The position numbers and the translations under genes were made by a program. A DNA stretch of 64,000 bases, taken from NCBI GenBank assembly GCA_045128915.1, contig JBGVIT010000013.1, forward strand, positions 1-64,000, given 5' to 3'. Below the pieces are notes generated by a model. It was given only the letters and a program-made list of their open reading frames with translations, ran no database searches and was not told where the DNA came from. How positions within the stretch are numbered: the stretch's first letter is position 1; each line of letters opens with the position of its first letter. This DNA is from RGIG9115 sp045128915. Its GTDB lineage: Bacteria; Bacillota; Clostridia; UBA1381. Shown here in pieces: positions 1 to 9,330 of the stretch.

Positions 1-297
1 CGTTTTTGAGTCCTCAACAGTTATCTCATAATCAACCGCAGAATCGTCCGACCTTGAAAGAACGATATTATCCTTTGTCAGTGTTGACTCATCCATCTCT
101 TTGTCAAACGAAATTGTTATCAGTCCGTTTGTGTCATCACCAACATTGGTTACGCCAGTTTTCCCATCCGTATCGCAAGCGATGTTAACTGCCGGATCTT
201 CTGCATAAACTGCGCTCCAAGAAACCGAACATGCCAACATAGCTGCAGCAACGACTGTGACAAAAGCTCTTTTTGCATACAATAAAGATTTTACCAT
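1..297 (-). CDS. Secreted protein with Ig-like (SbsA/Big_5-type) domain, C-terminus cut by window edge
   Basis: The gene starts at ATG 297 with a GGAGGAG ribosome site just upstream and runs off the left edge, so only about 99 residues are visible. Residues 1-32 form a signal peptide: basic MVKSLLYAKR, then a hydrophobic stretch ending AVYA before EDPAVN. The mature part reads like a bacterial Ig-like domain of the SbsA/Big_5 type, with the typical phrase ISFDKEMDESTLTKDNI, which in such domains precedes a variable loop. These domains are usually repeated in large exported or cell-wall glycan-acting proteins. The catalytic or anchoring part, if any, lies outside the window, so a function cannot be given. 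Export is well supported; the domain name is a family-level judgement. Confidence 0.7.
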   Translation of the reverse strand, partial: MVKSLLYAKRAFVTVVAAAMLACSVSWSAVYAEDPAVNIACDTDGKTGVTNVGDDTNGLITISFDKEMDESTLTKDNIVLSRSDDSAVDYEITVEDSKT

Positions 298-459
298 TTT
301 TATCTCCTCCTAAACATTTTAAAATATACTTTCACATATATCCTATAAGCTCATTTTATCACAGTGTTTTTTTTTATTCAATTTAAAAATGTTTGTACTC
401 AAATTTCAAAACAAAGGAACAATCGCTGCGATGGGTCATTCCGACAGTTGTATTACTCT

Positions 460-2862
460 TTATGCTCTTTTAAATACTTTAATTTTATCCGTCAATCCCG
501 AAAAAATTGATTCTTTTTCAAACTCAAGAGTTTTTTCGTGGTAGGGACCCTTGAGCTTCTGAGGATATTCCGAAAAGTCCGCAGCACACATTGCATTTGC
601 CCCCGTGTTTGAAACAGCAATCTCCAGAATGTTTTTTTCTCCGACAAACTCACCCTTTGCCGCAACACGATACGGCGGCATTATGCACTCCCCGATATTG
701 TGTCCGTTCAGGCGAAGCTCGCAACTGCCGTGAATGTATCCACAATCAATCACAACATCCTCGCCGGCAACCGCATCAAATTCCGCAGTATACACCGCCG
801 TTCCTGAAAAGCTTTCTTCCCATTCACAATTCTTCATTTCCGCATTATCGGGTACAATGCTCCATGCACCGTGTTCAAAGAAATGCCGCACGGATTTGGT
901 CAAGCTGACAATTTCCGCAGTTGAGATCTCATTGCCGCATTTTATCTCTTCATGGCACTTAAGTTCTGAATCTGTGTCAAGGACAACCATTTCACCCCCG
1001 CTCGGCAGAAAACAGTCTTTTTCGCCGAACACATAGATTTCTCCGTTCACAGGATTCAATATGTAGAGATTCTTAAATTTCTTGTCAAATTCTACCTTGA
1101 AGTGCTCACTTTCGGTACTTTCGTTAAAAAGAATATATAAAGATCCGTCATCGCAAATTCTGCGCATTGCACGAATATTTTTATTATTGCACCGAACAAT
1201 GCCGCATTTTCTTTCAGAGCTTTCTGTCCATTTTTCAGAAAATTCAATGCTGCCGTCATCAAGCTCAAGCACGCTTCCGCCTGTTTTTGCAAATGCTCCG
1301 AGTTTTTCTCGGCTTTCACACTTCATCCACGAGTTCGGCGGAACAAAAACCGTCTCATATTTTGCCGTTCCGAGTCCGTCCGACGTGATTTCCGACTCGC
1401 ATATATAGCTATCATCAATTATATCAAAATATATTTGGTTTTCCTCTAGCCTTTTTCCAAGCTCATAAAACCGTTTCTCTGCCTCGGTATTATCCGCCCA
1501 TACGTCACGAATCGGCATATAAAGAGCCGCCTTTGCATCAATTTTGCCAACGCTTGTGAGATACATCATTCTTGAGAGATATTGATTGAAATATTTCATA
1601 TGCTTTGCTCCCGGAAGCTCCGGCACAAAATGAGGTCTGCACTGAACCGACAGAAAACCGTCCCTGCCCGATGTCACACTCATCGGGTTAATTATGTTTA
1701 TCCCACGGACAAACTGATAGCCGCAAACATAGCGCATCAAATCATATGTCAAGCCCGCCCCGTAAACTGCAAACGACTCAGAAACCGCATGGTTTGAACC
1801 AATCTGGTGCGCTGCTGAAGATGCAAGACGTGGAAAAAAGTTGTTCTCCTTATTTCCGGGATATATTTGCCTCCAGATTACGTCAACTCCCGGAATATCC
1901 ATGTGTCTTAAATGATGCAAAGCATTTCCTGATTGGTATATGTAGCCTGAAAGCACATCATCACCGTTCATGTGTCCCGTGAATAAGATTCCGTTTTTTC
2001 TACACCAACTGTGCAGCGCCTCAACATAGATTTCGGCAAAGCTCTCGCAGCAAAATTCTATGTATTCCGCCTTAAATCGCTTTCCGTCATTGCCGTGCCA
2101 TTCCTTAAACAACGCAGGAATCATTTTCGCAAAGCTCCACCCGTATTTTTCTTCAAACTCATCAATACAGTCAACATAAAACGGCGCATACATAATCGCC
2201 TCATCGGTGAACATCGCAAATGTTTTTTTGCCAAACAAATCGCCCATATGCTTTAGATATGCATCATACGTCGAACGTATGAATTCATCAACCGCTTTTT
2301 TGCTCTGCAAATGCGGCTCACGCGTTTGCATCGTTTCGATGTAATATATTTCGGCGTCTGCATCTCTTGTGGCAATCACATCCTCATCCACACAAACTCT
2401 GCCGCCGCACAGCACCGATATAAATTCGTTCTCCCAACTCAGTGTTTCTCCCGCTTTCAGTTTCAGGTTCTTGACTGCCAGCCGTTTTGCCCTCACCTCG
2501 GGATATTTTTCCGTCACCTTTCCGCATGCGCTGCCCGACGGCCAACCTCCCTCATCATACAGCCATGTTATCATACCTTTTTTTTGGGCATATTCTATTG
2601 CATGACGAACAAGCGCAAAAAATTCTTCAGACAAATACGGCGGTGTCATTTGAGTTTCCATATATCCACTGCGAAACTCAGGCGGCTCAGGAATTATGTA
2701 GAATGCACGCATCCCCTGCACTGCCATCTCATCAATTTCTTTTTCCACCGTTTCCGTTGTCATCGGGCTGTTCCAAATCCATGAATAGATAGGAGAATTG
2801 ACGCTTGGCGGATTTTCAAAGTTCTCTGCTGAAAAAGTAGTTTTTTCGGTGTAGTTTGTCAT
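460..2862 (-). CDS. Glycoside hydrolase, GH106-like (alpha-L-rhamnosidase type)
   Basis: This 800-residue protein has no signal peptide, so it should act in the cytoplasm on imported oligosaccharides. The N-terminal half has the pattern of GH106-like TIM barrels: WIWNSPMTTETVEKEIDEM (strand and helix 1) and WLYDEGGWPSGSACG around residue 100. A further acidic segment, MFTDEAIMYAPF, lies near residue 215. The last 120 residues form a jelly-roll-like module with the motif ELRLNGHNIGECIMPPYR and then a NILEIAVSNTGAN strand, as at the end of GH106 proteins. GH106 enzymes remove L-rhamnose from pectin. The substrate is inferred; a related uncharacterised GH family is possible. An AraC regulator on the same strand lies just upstream (2970-3755), so the two may be co-regulated. 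Confidence 0.68.
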   Translation of the reverse strand: MTNYTEKTTFSAENFENPPSVNSPIYSWIWNSPMTTETVEKEIDEMAVQGMRAFYIIPEPPEFRSGYMETQMTPPYLSEEFFALVRHAIEYAQKKGMITWLYDEGGWPSGSACGKVTEKYPEVRAKRLAVKNLKLKAGETLSWENEFISVLCGGRVCVDEDVIATRDADAEIYYIETMQTREPHLQSKKAVDEFIRSTYDAYLKHMGDLFGKKTFAMFTDEAIMYAPFYVDCIDEFEEKYGWSFAKMIPALFKEWHGNDGKRFKAEYIEFCCESFAEIYVEALHSWCRKNGILFTGHMNGDDVLSGYIYQSGNALHHLRHMDIPGVDVIWRQIYPGNKENNFFPRLASSAAHQIGSNHAVSESFAVYGAGLTYDLMRYVCGYQFVRGINIINPMSVTSGRDGFLSVQCRPHFVPELPGAKHMKYFNQYLSRMMYLTSVGKIDAKAALYMPIRDVWADNTEAEKRFYELGKRLEENQIYFDIIDDSYICESEITSDGLGTAKYETVFVPPNSWMKCESREKLGAFAKTGGSVLELDDGSIEFSEKWTESSERKCGIVRCNNKNIRAMRRICDDGSLYILFNESTESEHFKVEFDKKFKNLYILNPVNGEIYVFGEKDCFLPSGGEMVVLDTDSELKCHEEIKCGNEISTAEIVSLTKSVRHFFEHGAWSIVPDNAEMKNCEWEESFSGTAVYTAEFDAVAGEDVVIDCGYIHGSCELRLNGHNIGECIMPPYRVAAKGEFVGEKNILEIAVSNTGANAMCAADFSEYPQKLKGPYHEKTLEFEKESIFSGLTDKIKVFKRA

Positions 2863-2969
2863 TGTTACAACTCCTTTTTTGTTTTCAGACTGCCGAAGCC
2901 GTTAATATTTTTATACTATTATTATATTCGGCTTGTCGCATTTGTCAAGTAAAATTTTTTTCTCTCACT

Positions 2970-3755
2970 TTACATTTTCTTGCAATTTTTCGGCGACACC
3001 CCATATAACTTTTTAAATTTGACGGAAAAATAATTGCTGTCATTGAAGCCGCACTTATATGCCACTTCAGCAACCGACTTGTTTCCGCTTTGCAGCAGTA
3101 TTCTGGCTCTGTCAAGTCGAACAATGTTAAGATATTCGCAAAAACCAAATCCCGTTTCTGCCTTGAACATTCTCGAAAGATGCTCGGTGCTGACTCCAAT
3201 CATTCCCGCGGCTTCGCCCAGAGTGATTTCCGATGAATAGTTCTCGTGAATGTGTCTTTTTACCTTTTCAATATCCTCGTTCAATGCTTTTACACCCTCA
3301 TAACATTGGCAGTTTCTTGCAAACACAAGGAAAAGCAAACTCATATAATTTCTGATTATCTCACCGGAAAAGCTGTCATTCCTTGTGAATTCATCGTACA
3401 TAGCCTCCATCAGCTTATGAATCATCTCGGCTGTCTCAGGGTTGCGATACAAAATTACACCGCATTTGATGAATGGCAAAACCGCAGACGGAATGTATTT
3501 ATTTGAAAAATGTATTGCAATGCGTGTGTGTCTGCGACTTCTGTAGGAATTTTTATGAAGCACCCCAGACGGAATCAATATGACATCTCCGCTTTTAACC
3601 TCATATATTCTTCCTCCGATATAGTAATCGCATTCACCGTCTATCATGTAGTAGATTTCTATCAAATCATGCACATCTCGTTTTGCCCCGTCAAAAGTCG
3701 AATCCCTATGCTTTTCGATGAAAAAAGCACCCCGGTCCGAAAGTCTTTTGTTCAT
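2970..3755 (-). CDS. AraC-family transcriptional regulator with cupin sensor
   Basis: I chose ATG 3755 because AGGTG sits five bases upstream; an in-frame GTG at 3773 has no such site. The 261-residue product has an N-terminal cupin-like sensor (for example YEVKSGDVILIPSGVLHKN) and a C-terminal pair of helix-turn-helix motifs. The second is followed by the AraC signature AYKCGFNDSNYFSVKFKKLYGVSP. Such proteins bind sugars and activate nearby sugar genes. It lies between the GH106-like gene downstream on the same strand and the GH4 gene on the opposite strand, so either or both are likely targets. The 174 bp between it and GH4 contain a TATAAT box followed by the palindrome CTTGTCGACAAG. Confidence 0.88.
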   Translation of the reverse strand: MNKRLSDRGAFFIEKHRDSTFDGAKRDVHDLIEIYYMIDGECDYYIGGRIYEVKSGDVILIPSGVLHKNSYRSRRHTRIAIHFSNKYIPSAVLPFIKCGVILYRNPETAEMIHKLMEAMYDEFTRNDSFSGEIIRNYMSLLFLVFARNCQCYEGVKALNEDIEKVKRHIHENYSSEITLGEAAGMIGVSTEHLSRMFKAETGFGFCEYLNIVRLDRARILLQSGNKSVAEVAYKCGFNDSNYFSVKFKKLYGVSPKNCKKM

Positions 3756-3872
3756 TTTTACACCTCGTTTCACGCTCTCTTATGTTGAGTATAATAACTT
3801 GTTTTATCAAAAATGTCAAGATTTTTTCTGAATTGCGTCAAAAAAATTAATGAATATATAATCGCTAAATTG

Positions 3873-3893
3873 TATAATAGACTTGTCGACAAG
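3873..3893 (+). promoter_or_regulatory. Putative -10 box and operator palindrome upstream of the GH4 gene
   Basis: TATAAT at 3873-3878 is followed by the 12-bp perfect palindrome CTTGTCGACAAG at 3882-3893, in the gap between the divergent AraC gene and the GH4 gene. There is no good -35 box 17 bp upstream, which fits an activator-dependent promoter. The palindrome would overlap the transcription start and could be a repressor operator. Both roles are inferred from position. Confidence 0.35.
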
Positions 3894-3929
3894 ATGTTTT
3901 GCGGCAAATTTTTTTGGAGGATGAATTTT

Positions 3930-5330
3930 ATGCGATACGAAAACAACAAAGCTGTTGATTTAAAAATTGCCTATATCGGCGGAGGTTCAAGAGGCTGGGC
4001 ATGGGGGCTTATGAGTGATCTTGCGCAAGCCGATGATATTTCGGGAGATGTATTTCTCTATGACATCGACTTTGAGGCGGCACAGCACAACGAAATTATC
4101 GGTAATAAAATCAAGGATCTTGACGAGTGTAAATCGAGCTGGAATTACAAAGCTGTTGAAACCATCGGTGAGGCACTGACAGGCGCGGATTTTGTTATAA
4201 TTTCCATACTTCCCGGCACATTTGACGAAATGGAAAGCGACGTACACACTCCCGAAAAATACGGAATTTATCAATCGGTTGGGGACACATCCGGTCCCGG
4301 CGGTATTGTCAGAGCTTTACGCACAATTCCCATGATGCAGGAAATTGCACTTGCAATTAAAGAATTTTCACCCGATGCATGGGTTATAAACTACACAAAC
4401 CCTATGACTGTTTCCATTAAAACTCTCTATAGCGTATTTCCTGACATCAAGGCTTTCGGTTGCTGTCATGAGGTTTTCGGAACTCAGAAGGTTCTCGCAA
4501 AGGCATTGAAATATATCTGCGGAATTGATGATGTTTCAAGAGATGAAATTAAGGTTAATGTTGTCGGCGTAAATCATTTCACATGGTTCACAAAAGCAGA
4601 ATATAAAAATATTAATCTTTTTGATGTGTATAAAAGGTTTTCCGATAAATACTCCGCAACGGGCTTTAACGAAAAGAGCGATGAAAACTGGATGAATCAC
4701 TCTTTCCAATATTCCGAAAGAGTGAAACTTGACCTATTCAACAGATACGGCTATATTGCAGCAGCAGGCGACAGACATCTTGCGGAGTTCTGCCCCGGCC
4801 ACTGGTATCTTGAGAGCCCTGATCAGGTGAGTGCATGGAAATTTGCCCTCACGCCCGTAAGTTGGAGAAAAAAGGATTTGCAGGCACGCCTTGAGAAGAG
4901 CGCAAAGCTTGTATCGGGAGAACAGAAGTTTGAAATAAACGAAACCGGCGAAGAGGGTGTTAATCAGATAAGAGCGCTCTTAGGCTTGTGCGATCTTGTC
5001 ACGAACGTAAACATTCCGAACAGAGGTCAGATTCCTAATTTGCCCATTGGTGCAGTTGTTGAAACAAACGCCGTTTTCCGTTCAGATTCGCTGAATCCCG
5101 TCTTTTCGGATGAAATACCGAAGGAAATCTATCCGCTTATCACCAGGATTTCCGGCGAACAGGAGCTAATTACTCAGGCAGGACTGAATCACGATCTTGA
5201 CATGGCATTCCGCGCATTTGTCAATGACCCTCTTGTGACAACAAATCTTGAGGATTCAAGGAAGCTATTCCGTGAAATGCTTGACAACACCAAGAATTAT
5301 CTCACCATGTATGATCTCGAATCATTTTAA
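3930..5330 (+). CDS. GH4-family glycosidase (NAD+- and metal-dependent)
   Basis: Start ATG 3930 is preceded by GGAGG with nine bases of spacing; the reading frame is open further upstream but without a ribosome site. The product has 466 residues, normal for GH4. An N-terminal Rossmann segment (IAYIGGGSRGW, residues 13-23) binds NAD+. GH4 enzymes hydrolyse alpha- or beta-glycosides by transient oxidation at C3 followed by elimination. The metal-site residues of the family are visible: NYTNP at 154-158, Cys178-Cys179-His180 and His216 in VNHFTW. Substrate cannot be read from sequence: alpha-galactosides, glucosides or galacturonides are all possible. It begins a run of genes on the + strand that continues with sugar dehydrogenases from 5660. 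Confidence 0.9.
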   Translation: MRYENNKAVDLKIAYIGGGSRGWAWGLMSDLAQADDISGDVFLYDIDFEAAQHNEIIGNKIKDLDECKSSWNYKAVETIGEALTGADFVIISILPGTFDEMESDVHTPEKYGIYQSVGDTSGPGGIVRALRTIPMMQEIALAIKEFSPDAWVINYTNPMTVSIKTLYSVFPDIKAFGCCHEVFGTQKVLAKALKYICGIDDVSRDEIKVNVVGVNHFTWFTKAEYKNINLFDVYKRFSDKYSATGFNEKSDENWMNHSFQYSERVKLDLFNRYGYIAAAGDRHLAEFCPGHWYLESPDQVSAWKFALTPVSWRKKDLQARLEKSAKLVSGEQKFEINETGEEGVNQIRALLGLCDLVTNVNIPNRGQIPNLPIGAVVETNAVFRSDSLNPVFSDEIPKEIYPLITRISGEQELITQAGLNHDLDMAFRAFVNDPLVTTNLEDSRKLFREMLDNTKNYLTMYDLESF

Positions 5331-5443
5331 TTCTGCAGCCTTTCTTTGATGGATGAGAAGTTCTTGGGAATCAATAAATATGACGGAATATATTTTCAAG
5401 ATACTATCCGTTATATACTCATATATACTCAATATTTAAAAAT

Positions 5444-5578
5444 ATGGTAGTTGATTATGAGAGAAAGGAAGTGAGTATAAAGGCGGTGCCCCGCAAGATA
5501 CTCAACCATATGACACGTATGGAAGCAAATGTTCTAAATGCTTGTCAGACGAGGAATACACTTGTTTATCTTAAATGA
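5444..5578 (+). other. Short open frame (44 codons) in the gap after the GH4 gene; nothing else seen in 5331-5659
   Basis: The 329-base gap between GH4 and the MDR gene has no clear hairpin terminator. It contains one open frame from ATG 5444 to TGA 5578 whose codon use resembles a real gene, including the phrase KAVPRKILNHMTRMEAN. There is no ribosome site and I do not recognise it. It could be the tail of a deleted gene or chance. Confidence 0.2.
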
Positions 5579-5659
5579 TCACCGTGTTGGTTAAACACCG
5601 TAAACTTAATATTAGGACCATAAGATATTGCTAAATATTAAATGAAAGGAAATATAATT

Positions 5660-6712
5660 ATGATTACGAAGATTAAAGAATATAAAAAAGTTATGTTAAT
5701 GGGTGATTCGACAGCTCAACTCTTTGAGGAAAAAAATAAAGAGTTTAATCTTGGACCAAATCAAGTATTGGTTAAAGTAGCATATTCAGCTGTAAGTTCC
5801 GGAACAGAGTATGCAAACCTGACAGGAGATATAAACATACTCGCAACAACTAAGGCTGAAGACACAGTTTTAATTTGGCCGCGCGAAGTCGGTTATAGCA
5901 GTTCGGGTACGGTTTTGGAAGTAGGAAGCGACATTGATGATTTGAAAGTCGGAGATAGGGTTGTTTTGCGGGCTTGCGGACATGCAAGTCATCATCTGGT
6001 AAACCGTGATTGGGTGTTTAAACTCCCGTATGACGAGATAGGTCTGGACGAAATTTCCATGGCATTTATATCAAGCTTTTCTATTTCGGGAGCAAGAAAG
6101 TTGCGTATAGAAATAGGAGAATCAGCGGCAGTTATGGGATGCGGAATACTTGGGCTTTTTGCGGTACAATTCTGTGCAGCAATGGGAGCAACTCCGGTTA
6201 TTGCTGTTGACCCGGTAAAGGAGAAACGAGAAAAAGCTCTTGAACTTGGAGCAGATTATGCTGTTGATCCGTTTGCAGATGATTTTGTGGAAACAATGTA
6301 TAAATTGACTGACGGCAGAGGCGTAAATGCTGCAGTTGAGGTTACCGGTACGGGAAAGGCCCTTGACCAAATACTTGATTGTATGGCGCATCATGGCAGA
6401 ATTTCACTTCTCGGATGTACTCGTGATTCAAATTTTACCATAGACTATTACAGAAAAATACATTGGCCGGGTGTTGAACTTATTGGTGCTCATACAAATA
6501 CCCGCCCAGATAATGATTCTCGTCCGGGATTTTGGACATATGATGATGATTACCATGCAATATTCAGACTTATTCATTTGGGCAAAGTGAATTACAAAAA
6601 GATGATAAGTGAGATACACCCTGTTTCAGAATGCTCACAGGTGTACTCACGTCTCGCAAATGATTATAAAAACTTTCCGCCGGGATTACTGTTTGATTGG
6701 CAAAATGTATAA
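5660..6712 (+). CDS. Medium-chain dehydrogenase/reductase (zinc-type alcohol/polyol dehydrogenase family)
   Basis: ATG 5660 follows AAAGGA with nine bases of spacing; the ATG at 5642 has no site. The 350-residue protein has the GroES-like N-terminal domain (AYSAVSSGTEYANLTGD) and a Rossmann domain beginning SAAVMGCGILGLFAVQF near residue 165. The position normally occupied by the catalytic-zinc cysteine near residue 40 reads SSGTE, as in a subgroup of sugar and chlorin-related MDR enzymes, so zinc may be absent or bound differently. Members oxidise or reduce a hydroxyl of a polyol or sugar with NAD(P). The Gfo/Idh/MocA gene starts 26 bases downstream, so both probably act on the same sugar. 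Confidence 0.85.
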   Translation: MITKIKEYKKVMLMGDSTAQLFEEKNKEFNLGPNQVLVKVAYSAVSSGTEYANLTGDINILATTKAEDTVLIWPREVGYSSSGTVLEVGSDIDDLKVGDRVVLRACGHASHHLVNRDWVFKLPYDEIGLDEISMAFISSFSISGARKLRIEIGESAAVMGCGILGLFAVQFCAAMGATPVIAVDPVKEKREKALELGADYAVDPFADDFVETMYKLTDGRGVNAAVEVTGTGKALDQILDCMAHHGRISLLGCTRDSNFTIDYYRKIHWPGVELIGAHTNTRPDNDSRPGFWTYDDDYHAIFRLIHLGKVNYKKMISEIHPVSECSQVYSRLANDYKNFPPGLLFDWQNV

Positions 6713-6738
6713 GTAGGATATGTTTAAGGAGCATAAGC

Positions 6739-7773
6739 ATGAAAAAGATAAATGTAGTACAAGTGGGAACAAGTCATCCGCATGCGTCCGGCATTTTTAA
6801 GTGCATTAAAGAACTTCCCGAAGTTTTTGAAATTGCAGGGGTCTGTGAACCGAATGAACAGCACAGAAAAAATTTAAGAACAGAATTGTATAAAGATACT
6901 CAGGAATTGTCGATAGACGATATATTGAATTCGAGCAATATTGACGGAGTAATTGTGGAAACAGAAGAAAAGAATTCGACAAGATATGCACAGATAATGG
7001 CAGATGCAGGTTTTAATATACATATGGATAAACCTGGCGGCACTGACTTTTATGAGTATGAAAAATTGGTAAAAACCGCAAAAAACAAGGGATTAGTGTT
7101 TCACACAGGATATATGTACAGATTTAATCCGGCAGTGAAAAAATCCATCGAACTTGTAAAAAGCGGAAAATTAGGTGATATATATTCGGTTGATGCACAA
7201 ATGTGTATTCGATTAAGCGAAGAAGTAATAAAGGATTTGATAAAATTTAACGGTGGTATGATGGAATTTCTGGGTTGTCATATGCTTGATGTGGTGTTGT
7301 CTGTTCTGGGCGCACCCGATAAGGTATTGCCTATGTGCTATTCAACACATACATATGACACAAATGCACTTGATTACGGTATGACGGTTCTTAAATACAA
7401 AAATGCGGCGGCCGTGGTTCGCTCAAGTGCGGCAGATGTAAACGGGTTTATTCGCCGTCAGTTTGTAATAAACGGCACATTAGGAAGCATAGAAATCAAG
7501 CCTATGGAGATATTTGATGTTGAAAACACAGATTATCTTACGACTGATATGAATGTTACATATAACAGCAATAATATCAATCCTTGTTTTGATGGTTCGA
7601 AAAAGCTTAAATTTAATCCATACAAAAGATATGATGATATGATGATTGATTTCGCCGAAATAATATGTGGCATGCATACAAATGAATATTCATATGAGCA
7701 TGAGATAAACTTAAAAAGGCTTATTTGTCAAGCCGGACAAACAGGAGAATATTACGAAAGCATATTTGAATAA
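6739..7773 (+). CDS. Gfo/Idh/MocA-family sugar dehydrogenase
   Basis: ATG 6739 has AAGGAG upstream; an in-frame ATG at 6697 overlaps the preceding gene and lacks a site. The 344-residue protein has an N-terminal Rossmann fold (NVVQVGTSHPHASG, residues 4-17) and the catalytic-lysine motif in the form HMDKPGG. The C-terminal alpha/beta domain has the family phrase GGMMEFLGCHMLDVVLSVLGAPD, which includes the conserved histidine. Enzymes of this family oxidise or reduce one hydroxyl of a sugar, inositol or sugar acid with NAD(P). It is co-directional with the MDR gene just upstream. The reaction is not predictable in more detail. Confidence 0.9.
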   Translation: MKKINVVQVGTSHPHASGIFKCIKELPEVFEIAGVCEPNEQHRKNLRTELYKDTQELSIDDILNSSNIDGVIVETEEKNSTRYAQIMADAGFNIHMDKPGGTDFYEYEKLVKTAKNKGLVFHTGYMYRFNPAVKKSIELVKSGKLGDIYSVDAQMCIRLSEEVIKDLIKFNGGMMEFLGCHMLDVVLSVLGAPDKVLPMCYSTHTYDTNALDYGMTVLKYKNAAAVVRSSAADVNGFIRRQFVINGTLGSIEIKPMEIFDVENTDYLTTDMNVTYNSNNINPCFDGSKKLKFNPYKRYDDMMIDFAEIICGMHTNEYSYEHEINLKRLICQAGQTGEYYESIFE

Positions 7774-7805
7774 TAAACAGCTTGAAATTTTTAAAATGAT
7801 AGTAT

Positions 7806-7835
7806 AACCCTGCGCCGTATATATGGCACAGGGTT
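7806..7835 (+). terminator. Stem-loop after the Gfo/Idh/MocA gene
   Basis: AACCCTG (7806-7812) pairs with CAGGGTT (7829-7835), extended inside by GCC/GGC. It lies 33 bases after the stop codon. No T-run follows on the + strand, so its termination role is uncertain. Confidence 0.4.
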
Positions 7836-7845
7836 GTCAAGTTGG

Positions 7846-8156
7846 CTCATTACAGTGGAAGATGGATATAATTGCAACGTTGCATATTCTACGTTGAAAA
7901 GCGAAGTTATGAACGGACTCACAAAATCGCTTGCACTGTACGGTGTGAAATATAATATACATGGGTGCTGTATTTCGCTGAGGCTGTTCTTACGTGCCTG
8001 GTCATGGCAGGAGTGAAAACACTTATGAGAGGCTCTGTCGAATCGCAGGAAATAGTTGACTTGATTGTGTTTTTGGCATCGGACAAGGCTGTGTTTATAA
8101 TATAAATTAATGCTCTTGCAGATGGCGGAAGAAACATTATGATGTATAAAAACTGA
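7846..8156 (+). pseudogene. Decayed short-chain dehydrogenase (SDR) gene, 3' half
   Basis: Two pieces of an SDR protein are readable in different frames. The first (about 7846-7960) contains VAYSTLKSEVMNGLTKSLAL, which holds the family's catalytic Tyr-x3-Lys, then KYNIH where the V-x-PG turn is expected. The second (about 8020-8156) reads SQEIVDLIVFLASDKAVFI, then a stop, then ADGGRNIMMYKN, the usual SDR C-terminus. The cofactor-binding N-terminal half is gone and stops and frameshifts are present. It sits between two other dehydrogenase genes, so it was probably part of the same sugar-oxidising operon. Confidence 0.75.
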
Positions 8157-8173
8157 CATAGGAGGAGTGTAAA

Positions 8174-9156
8174 ATGAAAGCAATATTAGTAAATGATGAC
8201 AGAAGTTTGAGATGGGATAACGTGCCTGATCCGATAATGAAAGATGGGGAAGTATTGGTTAAGATTGAATATGCCGCATTAAACCGCGCAGATTTAATGC
8301 AGCGTGAGGGAGATTATCCTTCCCCTGAGGGATGCCGGACTGGATGGGACTTGAAATTTCGGGAGAAATAGTGGAATTGTCAGATGGTGCAAAGGAAAAG
8401 TCAGAATGGAAAATTGGAGATAAGGTATGTGCGCTTTTGGGCGGCGGCGGATATGCGGAGTACGTTACGGTAAAATATGATATGCTCATGCCTGTTCCTC
8501 AAAATTGTACAATGGCAGAAGCGGCGGCAATTCCCGAAGCGTTTGCAACGGCATATTTAAACCTGTTTTGGGAGGGTAAAATCAAAGAAGGCAACACTCT
8601 TTTGATGAATGCTGAAGCAAGCGGATTGGCAAGCGTGGTAATCCCTATGGCAAAAGCGTTTGGCGTACGCGTTATAACGACTGTTTTATCCGATAAAATC
8701 GCGCAGTCAATAAATCATTTGAATTCGGATGTTGTTGTAAACACCTCGAAAGAAGATATTACGGAGGTTTTGAAACAGGAGCTGCAAAACGGACATGGTG
8801 TTGATGTTGCAATTGATTGCCTGGGCGGAGAAATTATGGGTAAATGCATACATTATCTGACGCATGGTGCAAGATGGATTATAATCGCGGCTTTGGCAGG
8901 GCAGAAAACGGAAATTGATTTGAAGAACATATATGTAAGAAATGTAAGAATTATTGGCAGTACGCTACGCTCAAAAACACCGAAGGTAAAGGCACAGATT
9001 TCGGCGGCGCTTGTAAAGGATGTATTCCCTAAGATTTCAGAGGGATTGGTTAAGCCGACTATATATAAAATTTTGCCGATAACAGAAGCGGAAGTGGCAC
9101 ATGATATTCTGTATAACGGACAGAATGTCGGCAAGGTTGTACTTAAGGTAAATTAG
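8174..9156 (+). pseudogene. Quinone oxidoreductase-like MDR protein, broken by a one-base frameshift
   Basis: A frame from ATG 8174, with a GGAGGAG ribosome site, encodes MKAILVNDDRSLRWDNVPDP and continues to DYPSPEG. The protein then continues in the next frame as PDWMGLEISGEIVELS to the stop at 9156. The two halves fit exactly if one C is restored near 8332 (TGCCGGAC read as TGCCCGGAC). The whole product would have about 327 residues, the usual size for zinc-free quinone oxidoreductase-like MDR enzymes. The second half has the NADPH-binding segment NTLLMNAEASGLASVVIPMAKAFG-like and the family's C-terminal LKVN. This is either a real inactivating deletion or a base-call error. Confidence 0.82.
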
Positions 9157-9224
9157 GCTAAAAATTACAAGAGGTTTTGGTTAAAAATGGAGAGTGGCAG
9201 ACATAGTCTTGGATTAGCAGCATA

Positions 9225-9290
9225 AAACAGTCCAAGAATATGTCCGCACCCCCCCTCTCAAAAAACAGTCCAAGAATATATCCGCACCCC
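9225..9290 (+). repeat. Two near-identical 28-bp units, 38 bp apart
   Basis: The unit AAACAGTCCAAGAATATGTC plus CGCACCCC at 9225 recurs from 9263 with one G-to-A change. Just before the first unit, AGTCTTGGA (about 9207) is an inverted copy of TCCAAGA, so a foldback is also possible. It lies directly upstream of the IS-interrupted gene. No function known. Confidence 0.6.
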
Positions 9291-9330
9291 CTATAACAGA
9301 TGTAAAACACGATATGATAAGATTAACTAA

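Noticed and set aside
2311..2784. Plus-strand open frame of 157 codons
   Set aside because: It lies entirely opposite the well-supported GH106-like gene, has no ribosome site and has low-quality composition.
9225..9290. Two repeat units as a possible CRISPR
   Set aside because: Only two units, no spacer of regular kind and no cas gene.
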